Shown: one piece after another, positions 23,576-33,829 of the stretch | How positions within the stretch are numbered: position 1 is the stretch's first letter | Layout: each line of letters starts with the position of its first letter | From: Dasypus novemcinctus | Lineage: Eukaryota; Chordata; Mammalia; Cingulata; Dasypodidae | Length of the DNA stretch: 64,000 nucleotides | Direction: 5' to 3' | Assembly: GCF_030445035.2 (NCBI RefSeq) | Contig: NC_080673.1 | Coordinates: forward strand, 203,132,726 to 203,196,725 | Notes under the pieces: model-generated | Databases searched by the model: none | Seen by the model: the letters and a program-made list of their open reading frames with translations, nothing else | What the model was told of the DNA's origin: nothing | Program-made: the position numbers and the translations under genes

Positions 23576-23932
23576 GAGTTAGTTCGCGGCAACATGGCAA
23601 AATGCACCAAGAAGGGCAGTATCATTGGTAAAAGTACAGGACCGTTACAGCCCATCCCTTAGCAAAATGGTGAAGAAAACTGAAATCAGCAGGCTCGCCA
23701 AAGTTCACTTGCTCTTTCTGTGGCAAGAACAAAATGAAGAGAAGAGCAGTGGGCATCTGCACTGCGGTTCCCGGGATCCGCAGCTGGCGTGCTGGGCCCC
23801 GCACCACGGCCTCTGCAGTCACGGTGACATTGGCCATCAGGGCGGAAGGAACGGGAAGACCCGGAGAAGCCCCACAATTTGAAACATCTCTAGCCTGTAA
23901 TAAACGGGTTCATTTATGAACAAGCAAAAAAA
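23576..23932 (+). pseudogene. RPL37A: RPL37A processed pseudogene
   Basis: The sequence from the ATG at 23594 follows the mRNA of 60S ribosomal protein eL43 (RPL37A), a 92-residue zinc-ribbon protein of the large ribosomal subunit. Recognisable segments are MAKCTKKGS-like at the start, MVKKTEIS at about 23668 and MKRRAVGI in another frame at 23734, then SAVTV at about 23815. The zinc-ligand region is scrambled by frameshifts, and a stop lies after about 20 codons (tag at about 23659). There are no introns. A 5' UTR-like ttcgcggcaac precedes the ATG; an AATAAA at 23899 and a short A run follow. This is the signature of an L1-mobilised mRNA copy. Not functional. Family identity is from memory of the ribosomal protein. 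Confidence 0.9.
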
Positions 23933-24829
23933 TGGTCCGAGGCAAAATGAGGAAAGATAAAGTTAACAAGCTATGTGCGAGTGTATATGTAGGTATCAGG
24001 GCATCAACTACGCCTTGCTTTCTTCTTGAGAATTTATGAGATATAGTGCTATTTTATTTTTTGCTGTTAATACATCCTTTTGTAAAATCATGAGCATAGA
24101 TGACAGTTGTTTTAAGTCTCTAAACGTTATCAATGCGGCAAAATAAGTTGACCACCTTTGGGGTTCCCCTGCATTTTGGGGAAAATTTTACTGGTCTCAA
24201 ACCGAGGGTCTGGGGGGCCTGGGAACTAGACTCTAAGGCTCCGTTACTTGTCCTTCCTTTGCACCCAGAGCACCCTGGATTTCCCACGGTCTTTCCAGCA
24301 TCTCCCTCACTTTTCAGAGTTTGAGCTACTGCTTGCCTGGCATCAAGCCAGCTCCAGCTCCCCCAGCAAGCAGAGTCCAGCTTATCTCGCAACATCTCTA
24401 CTCTGCAGTTTAAAGGTCTGCCTCTCCCACCAGTCCCTGAGCTAGTGCTGGAACTTTGCCTCGTTCGCTGTGAACAGCAAAGGACCGTGCCTGGCATACA
24501 CTGGGCGCTCAATAGATGAATCAATGCACCAGCGACCCCAGGCAAGTCACCGCCCCGCTGGACCTGCTTCCTATTTGTAATTAGGTGATTTCCAGGGCTC
24601 CTTCCTCTCTGGTGTCTATGATAGTTAATTATCTGCTTTATTTGGACAGGCATAACGTTTAGGGATGGCGGGGGTGGCAACACTTTAATTAAAAGGTTAG
24701 TGCACATTTTTGGTTCCCACTTCCGAACCTTCCAGAATCTCTCTGCTATTTCTGCCTACTTAATAAACGGAGCCAAGTCACCGTCCTGTAGCTCGTCTTT
24801 AGTTGAAACCACCCACTCCAGCCATCCCG
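23933..24829. other. No gene recognised; MIR-like traces
   Basis: MIR-like pieces near 24480-24600 (ctggcatacactgggcgctc aatagatgaa region). Otherwise unique DNA just upstream of the CpG island. Confidence 0.4.
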
Positions 24830-25285
24830 GGACGCGGCGAGGCGAGGGCGCAGGGGGCGGGGTGTCTGCCGGGGCAGGCGGGGGCTGCAGCGGGTCGTGG
24901 GTGCGGCCGCGCGGGGCGAGCCCCACCTCCCGGCGGGGCCTGCCTCGGGCCGGGGGCTCCGCTGTGAAGCGGCCGAGTCGGGGCCGGGGCAGAATTTGGG
25001 GCTTTTGCAAAAGGAAGTCCCCGCGCGCCACGGCGCGTCGCCTGCACCCTGGGCAGGCGCCCGCTTCCCGCCCTCTCACCTCGCAGCTGCTTCCAGCCAT
25101 CCCCCCGCCCGCGCTGGCCTCGCGGCCCCAGCGCCGCCCGCCTCGCGGCCCGCCCTGAGGCTCCCCCGGCGCCGGCGGCCCGAGGGGCGGGGCCGGGGCG
25201 CGGCGCGCGGCCCGGCGTGAGGTAATCCGGGCGCCTGGGCGGAAGGATATGGAGCGCGGCGCCGACTGGCGGGGCGCTGAGGCCG

Positions 25286-25298
25286 GTTGCCGGGTAAC
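25286..25298. promoter_or_regulatory. X-box (RFX factor) motif
   Basis: GTTGCCGGGTAAC is an inverted repeat: half-site GTTGCC, one-base spacer, half-site GGTAAC. It fits the RFX consensus GTNRCC-N(0-3)-RGYAAC perfectly. RFX factors activate many ciliary genes through such sites 50-200 bp upstream of the start. Position inside the CpG island, about 190 bp upstream of a donor, is suitable. Confidence 0.6.
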
Positions 25299-25319
25299 GG
25301 AGCGGAGCGGCCCCTGGCG

Positions 25320-25475
25320 CGCCGCCTCCGCCCTCCGCCGAGTGGCGCTGGGAGCCGCCGCCGCCGCCGCTTTACGTAAGGCGCAGGCCCGGCCGCCCGG
25401 CGCTCGGCAGCCGCACGGAGCCCCTCGGAGCGCCCGGCGCCCCCCGGCCGCCGCGCCCCCCGGCAGCCTCGGCAG
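25320..25475 (+). other. Putative non-coding first exon
   Basis: A good splice donor, ggcag|gtacgg, has its GT at 25476-25477 within the CpG island. The preceding 150 bases are GC-rich and contain no ATG on the plus strand, as expected of a 5' UTR exon. The exon start is a guess placed downstream of the X-box. A second possible donor (tag|gtaagc, exon end near 26253) could define an alternative exon. Confidence 0.35.
25372..25379. promoter_or_regulatory. D-box-like TTACGTAA palindrome
   Basis: TTACGTAA is the optimal palindrome for PAR-bZIP factors (DBP, TEF, HLF) and for the repressor NFIL3. It lies about 75 bp downstream of the X-box and about 95 bp upstream of the donor. Eight bases can occur by chance, but AT-rich palindromes are rare in DNA this GC-rich. 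Confidence 0.45.
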
Positions 25476-26200
25476 GTACGGTGGGCGGGCGGGGGGCGCG
25501 GGCCGGCCGCCGAGGGCTCCGGGCCCGCCTGAGGCACCGGGGCGCCCACGGCACGGCTCCGGCCCTGGCAGCGGCCGCCCTCGCGGCCCGGGGCGTGCGG
25601 GGCGGGCCTGCGGACCCCCAGCCGGGACCCGGCTCGCGCCAGGACGATGAGTCCGCACAATGGGCCGGCGCTGGACTCCGTGCCTCTCGGGGCCGGCGGG
25701 GGGCGCGCGGCGGGCGCGCGGGGCGGCTCCTGGCGTCCCTTCCCGGCTCCTGGCGTCCCCTGCGCCCCGCTCGCGCCCCCTCCCCTCCGCTCGCCTCAGC
25801 ATTGTCCTTTAGGGGCCCGGGAAAGGGAAACTGCGGGGCGGGGCGGGGCGGCGGGCGGCTGACGGACGGGCGCGCGGGCCTATGGCGCGGGGCGGGCCCC
25901 GGCGGGCGGGGAGCCGGGGCGCGGCGCAAGGTTTGGCGAAGGTTACCCCGAATGCAGAAGTGACAGGCCCGCTCCCGCGGCCACTTCGCCGGTCGGGGTG
26001 CGAGGGGGACCCGCCTGCCCGCCCGCGCGCCTCTTCCCGCTCGCGGCGGGCTTCCGGGAACGCGGCCGCGCCGCCCCGCCGGAGCGGTGGTCGGCTTTGA
26101 AGTGCCGCGGGGCGCCCTGGTGGGGAGCTCGCCGCGGGCGGTGCGCGGCCGACGGGGCCTGCCGGGCGCCTCGTGGCAGGCCCCCGGATCGCGGCAGAGC

Positions 26201-26809
26201 CCAGTTTTGATTTCTCTGTAAAAGAGCCGCCTTTCGGCTTTTGTCCGCTGTAGGTAAGCTGTGGGGACTTCACCTGGTACGGACGATAGGAGGGAGGGTA
26301 CGGGGGAGGTGGGGAGGCGTATGCGGCTCTTTGAAATAACTTAGATGTGATTTCTCTTTATACTATCTGGATTATAGACTTCGATTCATCAACCAAGTTC
26401 CTAAGAATGAGTTTTACATTTCAGGGTCCTTGCTTGTTTGAAAAAGGGTGGTAGAAGATGGTGAGGAGGTGGAAACGAGCGTTTCTGATCATAGGTGATG
26501 CTGTGGATAAAACTATTTGTAGCCTCAGGTTTTCAGGCTGGATCCCTTAGGCCGAATAGGGCCCATTCCAGACAGTTTGACCATTTCGTAGACTTTGAGT
26601 TTAAAGGAGGCAAAAAATTACCACTCTGCCTCCTGAAGGTCAAATGTTGTCACATCGGTTACTTTGGATTGAACCATTCTGAAATGGGTCTCAGGATCTT
26701 TCATTTCTGCGCGACAAAAGCGTCTCCTCAAATTGTGGTAAGCTCTTTACAGCGAATACTTCTTATATCCTGGATTCCATTGCTGCACTTGCTAAATAAT
26801 TAATTTTTA
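26201..26809. other. Putative start of intron 1
   Basis: Composition falls quickly from CpG-rich to ordinary. A potential splice donor at about 26254 is noted above. No coding exon seen; the 102-codon plus frame at 26495 has no recognisable family. Confidence 0.4.
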
Positions 26810-27178
26810 ATAATTTAAAAAGTAGTTTATTGCTTCAGTGTGGGCACATGTATAAAGTTTAAAAAAAAATAAGTCAGTTTTATTGGTACATATTAATAAA
26901 GCGTATCGTTTATCCAAATTGTACAGTCAGTGGTGTTTGGTATAATCACATAGTTGTGCATTCATCATTTCAGTCATTATAAGAGCATTTTCATTATTTC
27001 AGTAATAAACAGACAAGAAAATTCTTCACCTCTCAGTCCCTTTGCTTCCCCTGCTGTACATAGCTGCTATTTCTGCTATTCTCGCACATTTATTTATTTA
27101 TTAAGTCGTTTTATTGAACTATATTCACATACAATCTATCCAGAGTATATAATCAGTGGCTGTTAGTATATTTATATA
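26810..27178 (-). mobile_element. Old L1 3' UTR fragments
   Basis: Antisense L1 3' UTR phrases: 'tcagttttattggtacatat', 'tttatccaaattgtacagtc', 'cacatagttgtgcattcatc', and again 'gttttattgaactatattca'. Two partial copies appear to be joined. Confidence 0.6.
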
Positions 27179-27445
27179 CTGGAAAATAGGAAGAACTATG
27201 ACACCTGTCTCATGGGTGTTTGGGAAGACATGAAATAATTTTGTAAACACTTGAACCCTTCTGAAAGTTTACCGGAGTGCTGTTATTAGAATGTCCAATT
27301 CCTTTCCTTGGCTTACCATGGTACGCTCTTAGCTTTGTCTAACTCATCCGGTAAACTTTCAGAAGGGTTTGAGTGTTTACAAAATTATTTCATGTCTTCC
27401 CAGACACCCCATGAGACAGGTGTCATAGTTCTTCCTATTTTCCAG
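27179..27445. repeat. Long inverted repeat, 101-bp arms
   Basis: Arm 1 (27179-27279, starting ctggaaaataggaagaacta) is the reverse complement of arm 2 (27345-27445, ending tagttcttcctattttccag), with three mismatches and two single-base indels by my alignment. A 65-base spacer separates them. Arm 2 continues into MIR-like antisense sequence (gataagaaaactggatgaag), so arm 2 is probably the original and arm 1 an inverted copy. Transcribed either way, this would fold into a near-perfect 100-bp RNA hairpin. Confidence 0.95.
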
Positions 27446-27589
27446 ATAAGAAAACTGGATGAAGGCTACTGAATCGAAATATTACTATAAAACAGACACA
27501 AAACCCAAGCTTTTCCACAACACTGCAACCCTTCCTATCCACACTTTGCCTTGACTACCAGTCATCTTTCTGAAACACATGTCAGGTCT

Positions 27590-28065
27590 TGCCAGTCTCT
27601 GGCTTGGAAAGCTTCTAAGACTGCCTGTTGAGTGGCTATGAGAATCCAAACCTACCAGCATCTCATTCAAGGCCTTTCAGTCTGGCCCGGCATCACCACT
27701 CTCCTCTACCTGGTCCTCTTTGTCCCATTTCCACACAGTCTAGCTAAACAAGAGAAGACTCTTGGTTCTCTGAACAGCTGCTTTGCCAGTCCTTCTTTTC
27801 TAATGTTCGTTTTCTGATTCGAATGTCCTATCTCATCCCCACCCCCTCCAGTTTTTAAAGTCCAGGGCAGATATCATGGCTTCTTTAGAGCTGTTTGGAA
27901 ACCCTTTCAAAATGAATTACTTCTTCCTTTCTGCTATCATAATCTGTTTTTGCTTCTGTTTATTGCATGAATTCCTTTGTGTGATAAATTGTGTACGTTA
28001 TCTTCTGAGCTGATTGTGTCATTATTTTATCCCCAGCACCTTGCTTAGAGTCTGAAACATACTAA
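27590..28065 (+). repeat. L2 LINE 3' region
   Basis: L2 phrases in order: 'cctaccagcatctcattcaa ggcctttcagtctggcccgg', 'tcaccactctcctctacctg', and the end 'atccccagcaccttgcttag agtctgaaacatactaagtg'. Confidence 0.8.
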
Positions 28066-28430
28066 GTGCTCACGTTTTCCTAAACAGTCAAAGTCTACCA
28101 TCTACCTGAAAGAGTATGGTATTAAAAAGTGTTTTATTGACAGTCCCAACCACAACATTAGAAATGCAGTTTTACTATGTTGAAGATTGTTAAGAATATT
28201 TAAAATTTTTCTTTTCAGTTATTTTTGGTCTCTCACATAATAATATAATACATGATATCTTTATATGGATTGAAAATAATCACCTTTTGCTGCCTGAATC
28301 TAAACTTTCAGGGTATAAGGAGATGTCTCAAGAACCTGTACTGCTGATGGTGAAGTTGCTACACTTTCCTTACCTTTACAGGAACCTGTTGGGTAGAGGA
28401 ACCTAAAACAGATAGTTAAAAAGGGTCCTT
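28066..28430. other. No feature recognised
   Basis: AT-rich DNA without a gene or clear repeat. Confidence 0.4.
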
Positions 28431-28539
28431 GGGGAGCAGAGGTAGGTCAAGTGGTTGAGAACCTATTTCCCATGTATGAGGTATCCTGGGTTCAATACCT
28501 GGCACCTCCTAAAAAAAGAAAGAAAAGGAAAAAAAAAAG
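28431..28539 (+). mobile_element. Short monomeric tRNA-derived SINE
   Basis: 'ggggagcagaggtaggtcaa gtggttgaga' gives the A-box region and 'cctgggttcaatacctggca cctcc' the B-box region, followed by an A-rich tail. Flanking gggtcctt/agttcctt suggests target duplication. It differs from the long DAS type by lacking the body. Confidence 0.8.
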
Positions 28540-30567
28540 TTCCTTACATTTGAAATAAAATTTCACTCCCCACCAATTAAATACATGCTTTTTATTTATA
28601 ACTTTTTTGGGGGATTTATTATACTCATAAAAAGTAATTTGTTTCTGTGGGGGCTTACATAAAGGACATTAGGCCTGAATCAGAAACACTCTGGTCACCC
28701 TCGGCAACTTGCATAAATCTCTCTTGGGCCTCAGTTTCTTCATTCTCTGAAATGAGAACAGTCTAGGCATGCTCTTTTTGCTTTGTGACGTCACTCAGTG
28801 ACTACTTTGTATACTCTGTGTTCCTGTGCAAATAACGGGTCCTAAGATGTCTTAGTGGCACATTTGTCCTCATTACCAGGGTGGAAGCCTTTTGAGTCTC
28901 CCCTTTCTTGACAACCAGGCTTTTTTCAGATCTTCCTCCATGAGTCTCTTTCTGTCATTCTTTTCCTTTTGGATTCCTCAAACCCTCGGCTCATGGAAGC
29001 TCTGATCATTCCTTTTTGTGAATTATTGCCGTTGTGCTCGTAACTGGCTTCCCTTTTCTCTAGTCTCTTTAGGGTCTCCTTTGGTTGTTTAGTTATTTGC
29101 CAAAATTATTTAGTATTTAAGTTGGGTCATATCATGCCACACCCTAGGTATAATCCAGAGGTTCTCACCATTCCCCAGCCCCTTGCACCTGAGGAGCAGG
29201 ACACAGGTGCTAAGAGTGGCTTACTCCTGGACAGCCCTCCCCAGCTGAGATTAGTGTTGAAGGGTTAGAAAATTTCCAAGCCCTGTACCATCTGGTCACG
29301 GGCTCTTTTATAGTTTCATCTTTTACCCCTCTCTCTTCACCTCTTGTTTCAACACTTGACTTCTGTCCATTACCATGATTGTTGGTATGATTCCTTTACT
29401 CTGGAATTTTTTCTCCACCCTTCTTTTCTTATTTGAAATCCTGAATCTCTGAAGGTTACTTGTATGAAAGAAGCCTCCCATGGTTTTCAGAATTAAGTCC
29501 TCGTTTTTCTTGGCTGATACCTCCTCTCAGCACTTTCCCCCTTCTAACATTTAGTTTATTCTTTACGTGGAGGTCTCCACTGGATTATTAACTTCTTATG
29601 GGAAGAGAGAAAACCATTTATGATTCTTTCTAGTGTGTAACATGGCCCTTACCTTAGTACAGTGCTTCTTCATTAACTGTCTGATGGAGTCAACTTGAAG
29701 TAGAGTCACTTGACAACCTCTGCATGCGGGGTGGTATACGGCTCTGAGAGTTGCCTGGAGCCACTTGACATGCTCAGTGCAGGGCCTGGCACATAGTAAG
29801 CACTCAGTGAGTGGCAGCTTCTAGCTGTTCTCTGAAGCAGGTATAGAGCATGCTTGTGATGAGGTAAGTTGGTTGACTCCGTAGGCTGGTTTAATATGAC
29901 AGTATCTACAGATTTCTTTGTAGCTTGTGAGCATAAAGGGGGGAAAATCATCTGATCTCTTCAACCGCCCTTCTGTTCTTTTATTCATTTTGGGCATAAG
30001 CAGAAAAGTAGGGTGTTTGTATGGAGAGGGATTTTGCACAGGCAAATTCCTGATGGTGGTCTTAAATTATTTTCTGGACCTATGAAGGACCTTGGAAGCA
30101 GGCAAACTTATCTATAGGTGAGAAGGTTTTTTGCATGTAGCTTAAGAAAGTCAGTGGGAGTCCACATTGTCAAATTTTATACTATACATTATATGTATTT
30201 CTAATAAACCTCTATTAGAAACCTAGTCCAGGGGTTTCAGGATGATAGAATATCCTAATGGATCACTTATTAACATTACTAGTATCTGTGTTAGAAATGA
30301 AAGGAAGTAGGACAGAAGATTGATAATTGCTGAAATTCTTTAGTGTATTGTTATGTGTGTGCTTTTGGCTAGAGCAAGGTCAGAATGTAAGCTCTGTGGA
30401 TATGGTGTGTGTTTCTCAGTGACTGTAAGGGCAAGCCTGGGTCCCTAGATTTATAGTATCTGGCACGTGGTAGCGGTCACTCAAATACTTGAATGAAGTG
30501 AGTCGGTGAACCGTGGGGGGGGGGACACGACATGCATGGGGGTGAAATAGGAGTAAAGAAATATACC
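28540..30567. other. Intron-like DNA with MIR and L2 relics
   Basis: A forward MIR lies at about 28670-28780 (cttgggcctcagtttcttca). L2-like sequence lies at about 29320-29700 (cactggattattaacttctt, 'ccttaccttagtacagtgct'). A MIR 3' end lies at about 29780-29820 (gcctggcacatagtaagcac). A 9-G run sits near 30515. No gene recognised. Confidence 0.5.
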
Positions 30568-31099
30568 TGTATTAGTTAGCCAAAGGGGTGCTGATGCAAA
30601 GTACTAGAAATCAGTTGGTTTTTATAAAGGATGTTTATTTGGGGTAGGAGCTTATAGATATCAGGCCATAAAGCATAAGTTACTTCCCTCACCGAAGTCT
30701 GTTTCCATGTGTTGGAGCAAGACAGCTGCCGTCGTCCATGAAGGTTCAGGCTTCCTGGGTTCCTCAGGGCTCAGCTCCTCTGTTTTCTCCACAAGGTCAG
30801 CTGTAGACTATGAGGCTTTCTGCCCTTTGCCTCTCTCCACAAGGTCAGCTGTAGACTATCAGGTGAACGAACGGCTCTGTCTCTCTCCTTGGGGCTGCAG
30901 CTTTAGCACCAAAGTCCAACGTTAAAAACCCCCAACTCTGTCCTTTGCCATGCCACCCTACTGGCACAAGAGGTTTACCTAATTACTTAAGTAAACCTAT
31001 GAATCCAGTATAATCTAATATGCCCAGAGGAAAACATCAGTTTACAAACATAATCCAATATTTCTTTTTGGAGTTCATCAATAATATCAAACTGCTACA
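30568..31099 (-). mobile_element. Solo LTR, MaLR-like xenarthran family (copy A)
   Basis: Bounded by TGTATTAG at the left and CTGCTACA at the right, so the sense orientation (minus) runs TGTAGCAG...CTAATACA, the TG...CA of an LTR. Exact 5-bp duplication ATACC at 30563-30567 and 31100-31104. No internal viral genes: a solo LTR left by recombination or a non-autonomous insertion. Contains a 48-bp tandem duplication (about 30787-30882). MaLR-like affinity is inferred from size, ends, duplication length and layout. Confidence 0.9.
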
Positions 31100-33599
31100 A
31101 TACCTTAATGCATTTTCAGGTGTTTTTTGGTTAATATATTTGTTACTCCAGTGATGTCAGGGATGCGTTGAGTATAGAGAGTGGGGAGGGATTTATTTTC
31201 CCTTTTTGCCAGGAGTTTGTTTCTAGCTGAAATACGTTTTCCAAAGTACCTCTGGAATCTTACTAGCAGTACGTAACTGTTTTAAAAGTGTTTCTCAGTT
31301 TGCGGATTTAGTCAAATCTCCTTATATATTTCTTCATATACTAGCTTTTTTTTAGGTGACTAATTAGCATTTTGTGCCTTATTAGCATCTTTCCTGAAGG
31401 TTTTAATGGAGAGAAAGTTAACAATTTTTTTTATCCTTTTATTGTTACATGCTGTTGCTTTCTCTGTTACCATAGATAATTGAGTACTGATTGTATTTTC
31501 ATTAGTAATCTTTGCACCATCTGAAAGAGTTTTTATAAACTTTAAAGATTAAGTTAAACCTGTTAAAGTATATTTCATATAGTTTGTCAGCATTATTTTG
31601 GATATAATAGCTATTATAAAACTTATTTAAAATACGCACATGTTAAATCTAAAAATGCAATGAATTGGAAGGTGAAAACTAAGTCTCCTCCTTTACCTAT
31701 CTCCCCTGTACTCATCTCACCTTTAAAACCAGTGATAAAGTTTCATAGATATCATAGGGAAAAAATTAGATGTATACATTTAACAAGTGGAATCCTGGTA
31801 GAAAATATTGTGCACCACTGCTTTAAAAAAGCACTAAACTTTGAGTGATGGAGCACGTACACCTACTTTAGATACAGATCTGCTTCACTGGGTACTTTTT
31901 TATGTGCGGAGGATTCCATTGTACTAAAGTACCAAAGTTTATTTACCTAGGGGATAGGATGTTTTTGTTATTGTAATGCAGTTACTGTGGGCATTCTTGT
32001 ATGTCTGTCTTTTTTTAACTTTTTTTGTTTTTAATTTTTTTCTTCTAATTGTTATTTTTTTCTTTTGGTTATTTTTAAAATTTCTCTTTTTGTATATCTT
32101 GGTGAACTTTTTAAGTAATCTTCTTATTCTAAGCAGCCTTTAAAAAAGTTAACCAAGTTTCTAAGCTCTCTGAGTTATCATTAATCACATTAAAATTTTA
32201 CTGGTAGCTCTATTAGTTTTAATAATTTTACACATTAGGCTGGATGTTTTTTTCTCTGAAGTAGTCCTGATAATCATTTAAGGAAGCACAGATTGTATTG
32301 TACATTAAGTATTTGGTTGATAAAAAATTCTGGGTTGTATATATGTTACTTTAAAAAAAAATTAAGTCCATGTAACTGTGCAACACAGCGAGCACTCAGT
32401 TAAACCATGGATTCAGTTTTTTTTTTTTTTAAGTTTCTGAAGGCTCAGAGCTGGTGCCACGGGCCTGCAACCTGCATACTCAGGACCCTGATCTTGGTTT
32501 ACTGCTCCGATGGTGCTATCTTGATATTCTCAGTAATTTTTCAGCAGGGGCCCCCACATTTTCATTTTCTATTTGTACTAAGTCCCACAGTTTATGTAGC
32601 CAGTTCTGTAAAGACTTTATAAAACGGGTGTTCTTAACCAGGGATCCATGAGCTTGAATTGAAATAAATAAGTAATTCTTATGGGGACGTGTTGGTGCAG
32701 GTGTGATATATTTATTAAATGATACGTAGTATAGTGTGGAGTGAGTAAGGAGTCCGTGGTTTTCACCTTATGGGCAGAGAGGTCCCTGGAATAAAAATAA
32801 GGTTAGGAATCCCTGTTTTAAAAGAAACATGTAGAGTAAAAACCTCTCAATCTCACATCTTCTAATCCTGATCTCTGTAAGTGACTACCATTAGCCATGT
32901 GGTTTATCCTTGGAGATTTTTGTTTTTAACTTTTTACTTTGAAGTACTTTGAAACATACAGGACTATTACAGAAATAATACAGTCCCTATACAGAGAATG
33001 CCAGCCTACTCCTAACCCCTCCCCCTATACAGATCTATTAATATTAACTTTTTTTTCATTTGGAAATTTCTAAAAACGCGTATATAAACACACACCCCAT
33101 GCTTGAATCTTTTTGAAAAACTGTTACATTGGAATCCACCTGAAGTCCATTGTTATTTTCTTGAAAAACTCCATAATGGATCTAGAATGCTACAAACTAA
33201 AAAATTGTTAAGGACTTTATAAAACTTAGCTGTAAGGAGTTGGTACTGAATTGTAGTTTTAGTTTTTGTATTGGTTTGTTTTTTAGGAAGCGTATTTAAC
33301 TTGATGCTTCAATGGAATAGCTTAAGTTTGAGTATGTTTAAAATACCATTTTCTGAGGAATTTCGCTTTCTAAAATGAAGTAAAATAGACTCTAGATCCA
33401 TCATGGGGAAGTCAGGAAGGAAAATAAAGTTTATTCTTTAGTCAGGCTCTAAAACTTGTCAGTTGAACAAGAGATTCACTAGTGGATCTGTTGGATTATT
33501 TGGTAATTTAGTTAACAAATGGTTAGAATTCTTGGTGAAGTAGAAGGATGATGGGGTCTGCAGAAAGTCGGATGGTGGGAGGTGTGCTCACACTTAATA
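31100..33599. other. AT-rich intron-like DNA
   Basis: No gene recognised. 32930-33180 resembles an old repeat (gaaacatacaggactattac, 'agaaataatacagtccctat'). T-rich runs occur at 32010-32110 and 32415-32430. Confidence 0.45.
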
Positions 33600-33825
33600 T
33601 GTGGTTCCTCACATGTCAGGGCATCGTGCTGGGACATAGGTAAACAATTTCATTTACTCCTGTGACAGCCCTTTGAGAGAGGTGCTTCTACTGTCTGAAG
33701 CTACAGCTCAGAGATCTCAATTAGGTACCCAAGTTCACAATTAATAAATGGCAGAACCAGGAGCTTAGACATCCATCCTTACGACTTAAGGCTCATGCTC
33801 TCTCCACTGCCCTGCTCTTCCTAGA
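33600..33825 (-). repeat. MIR SINE
   Basis: Reverse MIR over most of its length: 'atttactcctgtgacagccc', 'agttcacaattaataaatgg cagaaccagg', 'gctcatgctctctccactgc'. Confidence 0.7.
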
Positions 33826-33829
33826 GGCC

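Larger units (their letters stand above)
24830..26200. promoter_or_regulatory. CpG island, probable gene promoter
   Basis: About 1.4 kb of very high G+C with CpG at or near its expected frequency, sharply set off from flanking DNA. It contains multiple GC boxes (ggggcggggc), an ETS-like cggaag near 25240, an RFX X-box (25286-25298), a TTACGTAA palindrome (25372-25379) and a strong splice donor after 25475. Islands of this kind mark promoters of broadly expressed vertebrate genes. Direction is not certain; the donor favours transcription to the right. The 348-codon minus frame (24756-25802) and other long frames here are alanine/proline/arginine shadows of GC-rich DNA. I cannot identify the gene. 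Confidence 0.88.

Noticed and set aside
24756-25802. 348-codon minus-strand frame across the CpG island
   Set aside because: Composition is nearly all A, P, R and G, several other long frames overlap it on both strands, and no domain is visible. Such frames are expected where stop codons are rare because of high GC.
27179-27445. CRISPR-like or terminal-inverted-repeat transposon explanation for the inverted repeat
   Set aside because: Only two arms, a 65-base spacer with no coding content, no flanking target duplication, and mammalian context; a templated inverted duplication fits better.
28786-28793. Perfect CRE palindrome TGACGTCA (another near 34463)
   Set aside because: Isolated 8-mers at the end of a MIR and within an ancient repeat, away from the CpG island; likely chance or repeat-derived.
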